From Parapedobacter indicus (GTDB lineage Bacteria; Bacteroidota; Bacteroidia; Sphingobacteriales; Sphingobacteriaceae): a stretch of DNA of 64,000 bases. Position 1 is the first letter of the stretch. Every line of letters begins with the position of its first letter. The translations under genes were made by a program, and so were the position numbers. Location: positions 558,001 to 622,000 of the forward strand of contig NZ_FOQO01000002.1 of NCBI RefSeq assembly GCF_900113765.1, given 5' to 3'. Of the stretch, positions 53,201 to 59,876 are shown piece after piece. The notes under the pieces were generated by a model. That model worked only from the letters and a program-made list of their open reading frames with translations, was not told the origin of the DNA and made no database searches.

Positions 53201-53768
53201 GCTCTTCTACACCATAGCCCAACAAAGAAAATACAAGCGTTGCATTGTTATCGTCAATTGTTATTCGATAAATGCCATCTTCGTTGGTGGTAGCTCCTCT
53301 TTGGCCACCTTTCACCTGTACCGTTACACCCGACAATGCTGCACCTGTTTCATCAGAGACTTTACCCGAAATTTCCCGGCGCTGTAATACAGGGGTCAGC
53401 ACCGCTGGTGTCGCGTTTTGTGAAGCGCGGTGTACTTTCCTGACAACAATCGTTTTGTCGTTAACCACATAGGTTAAATTACGCTTGCTTAAAATTTCAT
53501 CCAGAAATTCGTCAAGTGGCTTGTTTTTTACATCGACATCGATGTGCGACGTTTCCCGAATAATGGAGATGTCGCAAATCAGATTATAGTGCGTCTGTTT
53601 CTTGACTTCTTTGAAAATGGTTTCAATCGGCATGTTCTTTTTCGATAACGTAATCGTCTGCGCCAAGACATTGGCGTTTACGTTAACGATACCTACTAAC
53701 ACAAACACAATAACTAGTTTCATGAATATCAGGTATTTGATAAATGATATTTTGATTATCTTTGCCAT
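50277..53768 (-). CDS. SusC/RagA TonB-dependent outer-membrane transporter with STN domain, locus C
   Basis: This 1163-residue receptor has a signal peptide, an STN domain at about residues 42-92 (MPIETIFKEVKKQTHYNLI), a carboxypeptidase-regulatory-like domain at about 130-205, TonB box EVVVVGYG, the plug with VLKDASASAIYGSRAPFGVILITTK, and a long beta-barrel ending in Phe. It is a close paralogue of the locus B SusC. The STN domain links it to the FecR at 53863. ATG 53723 (MKLVIVF) is an alternative start. The 94-base gap to FecR holds a terminator pointing against the genes. Confidence 0.94.
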   Translation of the reverse strand: MAKIIKISFIKYLIFMKLVIVFVLVGIVNVNANVLAQTITLSKKNMPIETIFKEVKKQTHYNLICDISIIRETSHIDVDVKNKPLDEFLDEILSKRNLTYVVNDKTIVVRKVHRASQNATPAVLTPVLQRREISGKVSDETGAALSGVTVQVKGGQRGATTNEDGIYRITIDDNNATLVFSLLGYGVEERPVASDAQINVVLKATVSDLEEVVVVGYGTQKKGNLTGSVDVVSGERLSNRPANTVADLIKGVSPNLNISMNMRGGEPGSVSGWNLRGMASISGGGAPLILVDGVEMNITNVDPESIESISVLKDASASAIYGSRAPFGVILITTKQGKRDGTVNIQYSDNLSFNTPIRLPSQVDSYTWATVYNQAQSNAGLAALYSDEQVERIKGYIDGTFPYEYDPENPIDNIWAGRRNGNANNDWARLLLRDNAFNQKHNLNVSGGNEKNQYYISGGYIEQNGVYRWGNDSYQRYNFMTNFNSAVTPWLTFKSSVKYAAGKTDRPMGETTVGREHTFREMLFFAPMMPFHNINGTVQSPLVRLLQGSGRDVGHISDFFLTLGGELEPIKGWKTNFSYNYNNRGGRATSNPRPIDVELGTGEFGNIGKPEASYNTSFSQDIYTLINGTSAYEHTFNGHYFKALVGYEQEYRYTTGLNATATGLVSDDIVSRSTALGGVTVDDNIVHTATQGYFGRLNYNYNEKYLVEFSARYNGSSRFAPGKRWGFFPSASVGYNISKEHFWEPVSSYVNDLKFRASYGSLGNQNVANYLYLPTMGTGSELNWIIDGERPGYVNVPGLLSDNLTWETITTLNIGLDARLLRNRLSVTFDWYNRVTTDMMGPTITLPYLLGASTPRANNAELTTKGYELIVGWEDSPSSSFSYNVSVSLGDNRSKILKYFNEKGTITTWYEGKRVGELWGYISDGLIQTEGESMPDQSFFHSLWGPGDMKYRDVNGDGAVNPGQSTLTDHGDLVVIGNDQPRYNIGINGGVQWKQFDFSMFWQGIGKRDYSPDQISAVFWGTVAAWGNSGIFKDSYNLDYWRPADETNILGPNTDAFLPKPYFTAETNKNRYPQNRYVLNASYLRLKNLQVGYTLPGDFLKRYSISNVRVYLSGENLLTITKLPKVFDPETIFASDTRYSGYITSGAIYPIQRSLSFGLNVTF

Positions 53769-53769
53769 A

Positions 53770-53852
53770 ACTAAAGTTTAATGGATAATTTATTTGTTCT
53801 TATTCCCAATGCTTTGGTAACCGGAGGAGCTGCAACTTGCTCCGGTTTTTTT
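53770..53852 (+). ncRNA. Predicted antisense RNA opposite the locus C susC leader
   Basis: On the plus strand TATCTTTG (53757-53764) is an exact TAnnTTTG match, with a TTTG (53736-53739) 17 bases before it. A T-tailed hairpin ends at 53852. Together they predict an RNA of about 80 bases lying entirely in the FecR-SusC gap and antisense to the susC leader. Size and place are like those of DonS-type RNAs in Bacteroides. Ends are estimates. Confidence 0.4.
53819..53852 (+). terminator. Intrinsic terminator on the plus strand, locus C
   Basis: AACCGGAG (53819-53826) pairs with CTCCGGTT (53840-53847), followed by a run of seven T reaching 53852. On the minus strand no T-run follows, so it serves plus-strand transcripts only. 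All genes here are on the minus strand, which implies an unannotated plus-strand RNA. Confidence 0.72.
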
Positions 53853-53862
53853 ATGTAAAGGT

Positions 53863-55020
53863 TTAATTCATAACATAGACCCTCCTTCCGCCTTCCTGTA
53901 TTTGTATATCGAAACGAACAACACCCGTTAGTTCGATCATCTTCAACACCTTAGAAATATTCTCAAACTTGGATACCGAACCCCACATCATTTTATCTTT
54001 GACATCGTCTTGGTAAATAACTTCGACATCATACCACCGGGCAATGTCTTTCATGACTTTTTCAATGCGCTCATTATAGAAAATGAACTCGCCGTTTTTC
54101 CATCCGATCGCTTTGTCTATATCTGCAGACAGAATTTTCGTTTTCACTCCGCTTTGCACCACACTTTGCTGGCCCGGAATTAACATCGTGGGCCGCCCTG
54201 TTGAAAGCACGTTGACCGATCCCTCCAGTAACGTGGTAGTGGTTAGGGGATCATCCGCATAGGCATTGATATTAAAATGAGTACCTAAGACCTCCACATT
54301 TTGTGTCTCGGATTTCACAATGAATGGTTTGGCTGTTTTTCCATCAGCCAACTTTGATTTTTCTATCTCAAAATAGGCCTCCCCAATGAGTTCTACGCTT
54401 CTTTCTTTTGAATCGAACTGGCTGGGGTACTTTAATGTTGACGCGGCATTTAACCATACACGCGATCCATCGGGAAGTACGATACGGTATTGCCCACCTT
54501 TCGGGGTAGTGATGGTATGGTTCGCCCCCCTTGTATCTTCACTTTTTGCTATTTCAGTTCCGTCGTTATAAGTCAGCGAAGACGTATTGATGATGACGCC
54601 CTTTTTATCGTCCCGAAGATCAATTACCCGCCCATCTGCTAACGTCAAGGTCGCTCGATTCCCTCCCGGCTTAATGTCCACCGCCGGATCCGTCAATTCG
54701 GCAACTGTATACCGATTGACACGTGTACCAGAAATATGATAAAGGTAGATACTGACACTTACTAACACAACCGTCGCAGCGGCGACTGCGTACAATCGTC
54801 GATACCCACCCGTGCTCTTCCGATGAATCAGTCGGCTTTTTTGAAGCGTTCCATGCCAGATTTCGCTCTTTAAGTTATCCAAATCGAGACCTTCCGTATC
54901 AAAATCGCGGTTTTTGAATTCGTTGTAATACCACATCTCCAGCAAGTTTTTTTCTTGCGACGTAGCGTGGCCACTGTTATATTTCGCTAAAAGTAATTTC
55001 ACCTCTCTTTCTGTCATCAT
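53863..55020 (-). CDS. FecR family anti-sigma factor, locus C
   Basis: This 385-residue protein has a cytoplasmic N-terminus of about 70 residues, one membrane helix (LYAVAAATVVLVSVSIYLY, about 75-94) and a periplasmic FecR domain with TPKGGQYRIVLPDGSRVWL, LKYPSQFDSKERSVEL and VLGTHFNINAY. A DUF4974-like C-terminal domain follows. It should relay ligand binding by the STN domain of the SusC at 50277 to the sigma factor at 55136. It starts 115 bases after the sigma stop and ends 94 bases before susC. Confidence 0.93.
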   Translation of the reverse strand: MMTEREVKLLLAKYNSGHATSQEKNLLEMWYYNEFKNRDFDTEGLDLDNLKSEIWHGTLQKSRLIHRKSTGGYRRLYAVAAATVVLVSVSIYLYHISGTRVNRYTVAELTDPAVDIKPGGNRATLTLADGRVIDLRDDKKGVIINTSSLTYNDGTEIAKSEDTRGANHTITTPKGGQYRIVLPDGSRVWLNAASTLKYPSQFDSKERSVELIGEAYFEIEKSKLADGKTAKPFIVKSETQNVEVLGTHFNINAYADDPLTTTTLLEGSVNVLSTGRPTMLIPGQQSVVQSGVKTKILSADIDKAIGWKNGEFIFYNERIEKVMKDIARWYDVEVIYQDDVKDKMMWGSVSKFENISKVLKMIELTGVVRFDIQIQEGGRRVYVMN

Positions 55021-55135
55021 CAGATGTGGTTACATTCGGTCCTAATTAATTGGTGCCGCCAATCAGCTTTTACCAGATGAATATGTCGGCTAATTATCTA
55101 TAAAACAGGAAAGCGACGGTTTGGGGGTAGGTTGA

Positions 55136-55750
55136 TTAAGAGAAAAAATAAAAAAAAAGAAAAGCACTAAAATGGCTTATTTTTGGTTTGATTATTTTCA
55201 GTGCATTCTGCACCTGCTTTTTTACGGTTTGATAAGAGAGATTTGCCTGCTGGGCAATCTCTTGATGGGAAAGTTCTTCTTTGCGGCTCAGTTCAAAAAT
55301 TCGCCGCATTTTAGGAGGCAATTTTTCGATTTCAAGCTCAATTAGCGCTTGCAATTCTTTTTCATCAATCCGGTCAACCGTATTGGGATCGACCTCATTG
55401 ACGAAAGATGTTATTGATTTCAGGTATTTTTGGCGGACTTGGCTTTTCTCTATTAAATTAAAGACCAGATTTCTTGCCGAACGGAAAAGGAAACCTGCCA
55501 GATTCTGATTCGATTGGATTTGATCGGCTTTAAGCCAAAGTTGGCTGAATATTTCTTGCACACCATCTTTCGCATCTTCCTCATTGCGCAACATCTTGAA
55601 TATATGGGTATATACGGAACCCCAATGGCGGTTATAAATCGCCGTAAATGCTTGTCGATCACGCAACCTTAATAGAGATAATAGTTGCTCATCTGAATAA
55701 TTTGCATATTCATTTGCGCAAGCAGGAAGATGACCATCAAAATGCACCAT
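55136..55750 (-). CDS. ECF RNA polymerase sigma factor, locus C
   Basis: This 204-residue ECF sigma factor has region 2 at about residues 30-90 (FTAIYNRHWGSVYTHIFKML, EEDAKDGVQEIFSQLW) and region 4 near 150-185 (EELSHQEIAQQANLSYQTVKKQVQNAL). The C-terminus ends in a short Phe-rich tail (AFLFFYFFS). It is the first gene of locus C. The shared 20-base motif lies about 130 bases upstream of its ATG. A short hairpin (CGGGT-ACGC-ACCCG, 55790-55803) sits between motif and gene. Confidence 0.94.
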   Translation of the reverse strand: MVHFDGHLPACANEYANYSDEQLLSLLRLRDRQAFTAIYNRHWGSVYTHIFKMLRNEEDAKDGVQEIFSQLWLKADQIQSNQNLAGFLFRSARNLVFNLIEKSQVRQKYLKSITSFVNEVDPNTVDRIDEKELQALIELEIEKLPPKMRRIFELSRKEELSHQEIAQQANLSYQTVKKQVQNALKIIKPKISHFSAFLFFYFFS

Positions 55751-55880
55751 GTTAACAATTCACTTAATCTACTTATAACCAACGCCCATCGGGTACGCAC
55801 CCGAAACCACGAAACCGAAAGAAAGGGTCACAACCGTCTCTTCTTAGTTTAAAACCTCAGATTGTTTATAATTTATAAAT

Positions 55881-55900
55881 GGTAACGTAACCGCTAATTA
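55881..55900. promoter_or_regulatory. Shared 20-base motif, copy 2 (before the locus C sigma gene)
   Basis: The plus strand begins GGTAACGTAACCGCTAAT. It is 130 bases upstream of the sigma ATG and 78 bases after the end of the alpha/beta hydrolase gene. Similarity to copy 3 goes on to the left: both have TTTATAATT 15-16 bases before the GGTAACG, so the conserved block is about 36 bases long in these two copies. Confidence 0.62.
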
Positions 55901-55978
55901 AAAAAACAGCCGTTGGATTTGCAAGTTTTTTTATAAAAATTCCTCGTTTCCTTCTAAAAAACCAAAAGTTCGATTGGT

Positions 55979-57133
55979 TTATTCTGTCAAAGACAGCGAA
56001 GGTTTCAAAAAATACACAAAAAAATCACCTAGTATTTTATTCGACTGTACATTGGGATCGTGTTTTTCTCTATTTGTCATCGCCACCCGGTTTTCGAAAC
56101 CCAGAAATTTATTTACTTGGATGGCATGGTTGAGCGGTGTCCATCGTTCTACTCCATCGGAAGATCCCCCCGAAACCAAGAACGGTCTCGGTGCCATCAG
56201 CGCATGTAACTCATGCAGGTCATAGCCCCCGCGGACGAGTTTAGGATAAGCCCCCTTGGCATTGGCTAAATCACCTGTTTTTCGCCATACGTTTTCCCAG
56301 GGAGTCGGATAATAACCCAGGTACCAAGGCTCCCAATAGTTTACACCGCTCCCTTTCGTATCGTCGAAGACGACCCCCGGATCTGACCAAGCCGCACAGG
56401 CAAACTTATCAAATAGGCAGGAGGCAAACATCGCCCATTTTCCACCAAACGAGTGACCGGTAATACCGATACGTGTCGAATCTACTCCGGACACTTTAGC
56501 CAGCACATGCCAGGCATTGGCAGCCGCATAGGCCAGCATGGACAGCGGCTGAACCGCTGCATGTTCAAGGGAAGGGTAATAAAGCGAATACTCCCGTCGT
56601 TTAGACGCCTCACGGGTGCCTAGGGATAAGGTAATAAACCCTCTTTTGACTAATTGCCGCGCAAAGTCGCGCTGGGGCTTTCCGCCGATGCCTACCGCAG
56701 TCTCGGGCTCATAAAACACGGTAATCACCGCTGGGCGCTTACGTTTGTTGTCTCCATCTGGAATTAGTAAATAACCGTCCGTCCACTCATTCGGCAACCA
56801 TTTAAACCGTACGTGGTGCTGCGCATATCCGTCTTTTTGAACGGTCGAGTCAATGGTCAACTTCTGCTGTTCCAATAACGGAGGCCATGTGCCCATCAAG
56901 CCGTGCCACTGTTCCAGAATTTCTTTACGGCGGCGCTGCCAATCGTCCTTCGTTTTCACCGATGTACCATCGTAGAATTGCAAGGGCGAACGGAAATCGC
57001 CCAATTTCCCGCTCAGGGAATCGGGAGGGCTAAAGAAGGGTACGATTTCTTTCCACAATGTACTGTCCTGTGCAGAACACAAGATAGGCAGGAAAAACAG
57101 CGCTATCAATAAAAAGCACCTTGAAATTTTCAT
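55979..57133 (-). CDS. Secreted alpha/beta hydrolase, acetylxylan/glucuronoyl-esterase-like
   Basis: A signal peptide (core FLLIALFFLPILCSA) exports this 384-residue enzyme. The nucleophile elbow GHSFGGKWA puts the catalytic Ser at 228, and the likely His is in REKHDPN near residue 361. The region between (SDPGVVFDDTKGSGVNYWEPWYLGY) resembles the substrate loop of large polysaccharide esterases, but the elbow lacks the GCSRxGK signature of CE15 glucuronoyl esterases, so I assign no family. It lies 58 bases after the Gfo/Idh gene and is probably cotranscribed with it. The pair shares an upstream motif with locus C. Confidence 0.8.
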   Translation of the reverse strand: MKISRCFLLIALFFLPILCSAQDSTLWKEIVPFFSPPDSLSGKLGDFRSPLQFYDGTSVKTKDDWQRRRKEILEQWHGLMGTWPPLLEQQKLTIDSTVQKDGYAQHHVRFKWLPNEWTDGYLLIPDGDNKRKRPAVITVFYEPETAVGIGGKPQRDFARQLVKRGFITLSLGTREASKRREYSLYYPSLEHAAVQPLSMLAYAAANAWHVLAKVSGVDSTRIGITGHSFGGKWAMFASCLFDKFACAAWSDPGVVFDDTKGSGVNYWEPWYLGYYPTPWENVWRKTGDLANAKGAYPKLVRGGYDLHELHALMAPRPFLVSGGSSDGVERWTPLNHAIQVNKFLGFENRVAMTNREKHDPNVQSNKILGDFFVYFLKPSLSLTE

Positions 57134-57191
57134 AAGTAAACGGTTAGTCCCAATGCTGCAGGGTTTCCTGTCTGTTTACCATTTTTAAATC

Positions 57192-58199
57192 TTAGCTATT
57201 CAATAAATTCTGAACATTTACGGCCACACCACCCTTTCGTTTACTTTCATCCGCCGCCGCCATAAATGCTACCAGTTCGGTGGTTTCCGCCGGATTGACC
57301 GGAACGATGCCGGTATCAAAAAAATCAACAATACGGTAGAGAAGCGGAAGATATCCGCCAAATTTCCCGATTGCCTGTTGTCCCTCTGTTCCGTAGGCCA
57401 TTCCGCCATACCCGCCTTTCCCTGCCCGGATTCCACGGAAAACCCCTACCCGACCATCGGACCACGTGCCGACCACAATATCCGTTCCTTCAGCGAAGGT
57501 GCGGCGGACTTCTTTACAACCCGTTCCCAACAGTGCAAATAACATTTCGACACCATGTATGCCGTACCAAAATAAATCGGGGTGCGTGGCTTCCAGTGTT
57601 GCGGGAGCAAATGCATCCACGCCGGTAATGTCTCCTATTAATTTTCCTGCAGCGAGGTCAGAAATGTTTTCGACATATCGCAACGAAGACGACGAAAACG
57701 TAGGAACGTTGTGTTGTTTTGCTGCTGCGAAAATAGCTTTGGTATCTGCCAATGAGGCGGCAATCGGCTTGTCGATAAATACCCGTTTACCTGCCTTAAA
57801 CACAGGTATCGCCTGTTCCAGATGCAGCCGTCCATCGTTTGTTTCCAGCAGAACCACATCCACCTGGTCCAACAATGCCTCAATTGAATCGACGATCGCC
57901 ACCCCCAAATTCTTCACTTCATCAATGTACCCAGGAATACGCTTTGCACTGCTCTCAATCGTTTTACTTCCATAAGGGTATGCTGCTACCACCCGATAAC
58001 CGTTTAGCTTACTATCCGGCTGACTGGCATTCAATGCCTTGGCAAATGCGATACTGTGCGACGTATCCAAGCCAATAATTCCCACGCGCTTTCCTGCAAC
58101 AGCCTCCCGCGAAAAACCAACGTTAGCAATAGACATTGCAGATAAGCCGACCCCCATTGCAGTCAAGCCTTTTAAAAATTTTCTTCGATTTACTTCCAT
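57192..58199 (-). CDS. Gfo/Idh/MocA-like oxidoreductase with Tat-type signal
   Basis: This 335-residue protein opens with a twin-arginine-like signal (NRRKFLKGLTAMGVGLSAM), predicting export. The Rossmann motif is GIIGLDTSHS (40-49). The family EKP motif appears as DKP at 143-145 (FIDKPIA), retaining the catalytic Lys. The C-terminal domain is shorter than in the other Gfo/Idh protein of the window (37808-39160), and the two are not close relatives. It starts the two-gene unit with the alpha/beta hydrolase and has the shared 20-base motif about 100 bases upstream. The sugar substrate is unknown. Confidence 0.83.
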   Translation of the reverse strand: MEVNRRKFLKGLTAMGVGLSAMSIANVGFSREAVAGKRVGIIGLDTSHSIAFAKALNASQPDSKLNGYRVVAAYPYGSKTIESSAKRIPGYIDEVKNLGVAIVDSIEALLDQVDVVLLETNDGRLHLEQAIPVFKAGKRVFIDKPIAASLADTKAIFAAAKQHNVPTFSSSSLRYVENISDLAAGKLIGDITGVDAFAPATLEATHPDLFWYGIHGVEMLFALLGTGCKEVRRTFAEGTDIVVGTWSDGRVGVFRGIRAGKGGYGGMAYGTEGQQAIGKFGGYLPLLYRIVDFFDTGIVPVNPAETTELVAFMAAADESKRKGGVAVNVQNLLNS

Positions 58200-58224
58200 G
58201 GCTTATTAATCTATATTTCTTCCT

Positions 58225-58249
58225 ACACATTACGCGTACGCATACGTGT
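58225..58249. promoter_or_regulatory. Imperfect palindrome upstream of the Gfo/Idh gene
   Basis: A GCGTACGC core is flanked by ACACATTAC on the left and ATACGTGT on the right, giving outer arms ACAC/GTGT. It lies 25 bases before the start codon, so it may be an operator overlapping the transcript start. Confidence 0.3.
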
Positions 58250-58302
58250 CGTTTTCGTTCGAAATACTATCATTACCTCCTAATCCGTTTATAATTGATA
58301 TC

Positions 58303-58322
58303 GGTAACGTACCCGCCAATTA
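58303..58322. promoter_or_regulatory. Shared 20-base motif, copy 3 (before the Gfo/Idh-hydrolase unit)
   Basis: The plus strand begins GGTAACGTACCCGCCAAT, 103 bases upstream of the Gfo/Idh ATG and 99 bases after the end of the sulfatase operon. It shares 15 of its first 18 positions with both other copies and has TTTATAATT to its left, as copy 2 does. Confidence 0.62.
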
Positions 58323-58421
58323 CGTTAATATTTTTTTCACTTCCAAATGTTATTGAATTTTTCACGGAAACATTTACTATACGCGTTTTTGCCCATATGA
58401 ATTTTTGATCTCTCTCACTGT

Positions 58422-59855
58422 CTATTGGGTGTTTAAATCATTCTTCCGGACCGATTCCAATTTCTGTTTCAATTGAATCTGTAATTTACTCACAGCCGAT
58501 TGGTACGCAGGGAGGCCAGCCAGATTATTATGTTGTTTCGGATCATATTCCATATCATACAACTCCATTCCCTGCTCCCCTTCCTCGCCGTATTGGATGT
58601 AGCTCCATTTTTCCGTGCGTAACAGGAACGCTTTTCCGTTTTTACTTACCGAAAACGCAGCATCCCTTACTTTATGTGTCGGATCATTCAATGTGTTTAC
58701 CAAGCTTTTTCCCTGCAGCTGGGATTCAGCCGTCAGCCCGGCAAGTTCCGCAAGAGTAGGGTACAGGTCTATCAGCTCAACCAACGAATGGCATATAGCC
58801 GGTTGCTTCCCCGGCACCTTAATAATTAACGGAACCCGTACCGATTCCTCATGCAATCCCACCTTCATCCAAAAATCATGTTCACCCAGATGATAACCGT
58901 GATCGGAAGTAAAAATGACTACCGTATTATCCTCCAGGCCTTCCTCCTTCAATGTTTGAAGGATTTTACCCAATTGCGTATCCATATAAGATACCGTGGA
59001 ATAATAGGCGGCAATTGCCTTTTTTTCCTGTTCCTCACTCATCATTCCGTTCAGGCTTGTCACATAGTTAATACCCGGCGCCGGGATATCGTCCCAATCG
59101 TTTACGACTTTTGGCGGCAATACCACCTGTTCATATGGATACGCGCTAAAGTATTTTTTCGGTGCCACAAACGGAACATGGGGACGGAAAAACCCTGCCG
59201 CAATAAAAAAGGGCTCGTCCTTGTGCGTACGAAGCAAATCCGAAACTTTATCCGCAGTTTTCCCATCGGAATAATCGGCATCATCTCCATCCGCTCTGAC
59301 AATGGACATTAAGTTATTGCCTTGTTTAGGAGGTTCCAGACCATAAGGATTTTTTTGCACGAGTTCGCCCTCCCCTTCAGCGTTCCACAACGGATCCTGA
59401 CTGTTAAACCGTTCATCCCAGGAAGCCTCATCGTCGGTACCATCGGCACCTTCGATGATGTCCTGCGTCCCCATGTGAAAGATTTTGCTTACCCGTGCCG
59501 TATAGTAGCCATTGTCCCTAAACAACTGTGACCAGGACTTTTTATCTGTCCCTACATTTTCCCGTCCACTTACGTAGCCATACGTACCCGTAGCGGTGGG
59601 ATAGTACCCAAACATCAAGGATGCCCGCGAAGGACCGCATACCGGATATTGTGAATACGCATGCGTATATTTTACACCGCTAGCAGCCAGACGGTCAATA
59701 TTCGGTGTGCGGGAAGCGGCATTGCCATATGCCGAAACCGCGGTAGTCGTCAGGTCGTCAGAAATGATGAATAATACATTAAGCTTATCGTGTTTTTGCG
59801 CAACACAGACGTGCAGGTACGTGAAAAAACAGCATAGAATGGTGAATGCTCTCAT
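58422..59855 (-). CDS. Sulfatase, iduronate-2-sulfatase-like
   Basis: This 477-residue exported enzyme (signal peptide to about residue 19) hydrolyses sulfate esters. Metal ligands SDD (32-34) and the formylglycine motif CGPSR (Cys73) are standard, followed by SHDG-type SDHGYHLGEHDFWMK, the arrangement seen in iduronate-2-sulfatases (S1_7-like). The Cys must be converted to formylglycine by a maturase not encoded in the window. It is the last gene of the sulfatase operon, 21 bases after its neighbour. The exact sulfated sugar cannot be read from sequence. Confidence 0.9.
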   Translation of the reverse strand: MRAFTILCCFFTYLHVCVAQKHDKLNVLFIISDDLTTTAVSAYGNAASRTPNIDRLAASGVKYTHAYSQYPVCGPSRASLMFGYYPTATGTYGYVSGRENVGTDKKSWSQLFRDNGYYTARVSKIFHMGTQDIIEGADGTDDEASWDERFNSQDPLWNAEGEGELVQKNPYGLEPPKQGNNLMSIVRADGDDADYSDGKTADKVSDLLRTHKDEPFFIAAGFFRPHVPFVAPKKYFSAYPYEQVVLPPKVVNDWDDIPAPGINYVTSLNGMMSEEQEKKAIAAYYSTVSYMDTQLGKILQTLKEEGLEDNTVVIFTSDHGYHLGEHDFWMKVGLHEESVRVPLIIKVPGKQPAICHSLVELIDLYPTLAELAGLTAESQLQGKSLVNTLNDPTHKVRDAAFSVSKNGKAFLLRTEKWSYIQYGEEGEQGMELYDMEYDPKQHNNLAGLPAYQSAVSKLQIQLKQKLESVRKNDLNTQ

Positions 59856-59876
59856 TATTTTATTTCGTAGTTATTG

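Noticed and set aside
55979..57133. CE15 glucuronoyl esterase
   Set aside because: Size and loop pattern are similar, but the nucleophile elbow is GHSFGGK, not GCSRxGK; I keep a general alpha/beta hydrolase call.
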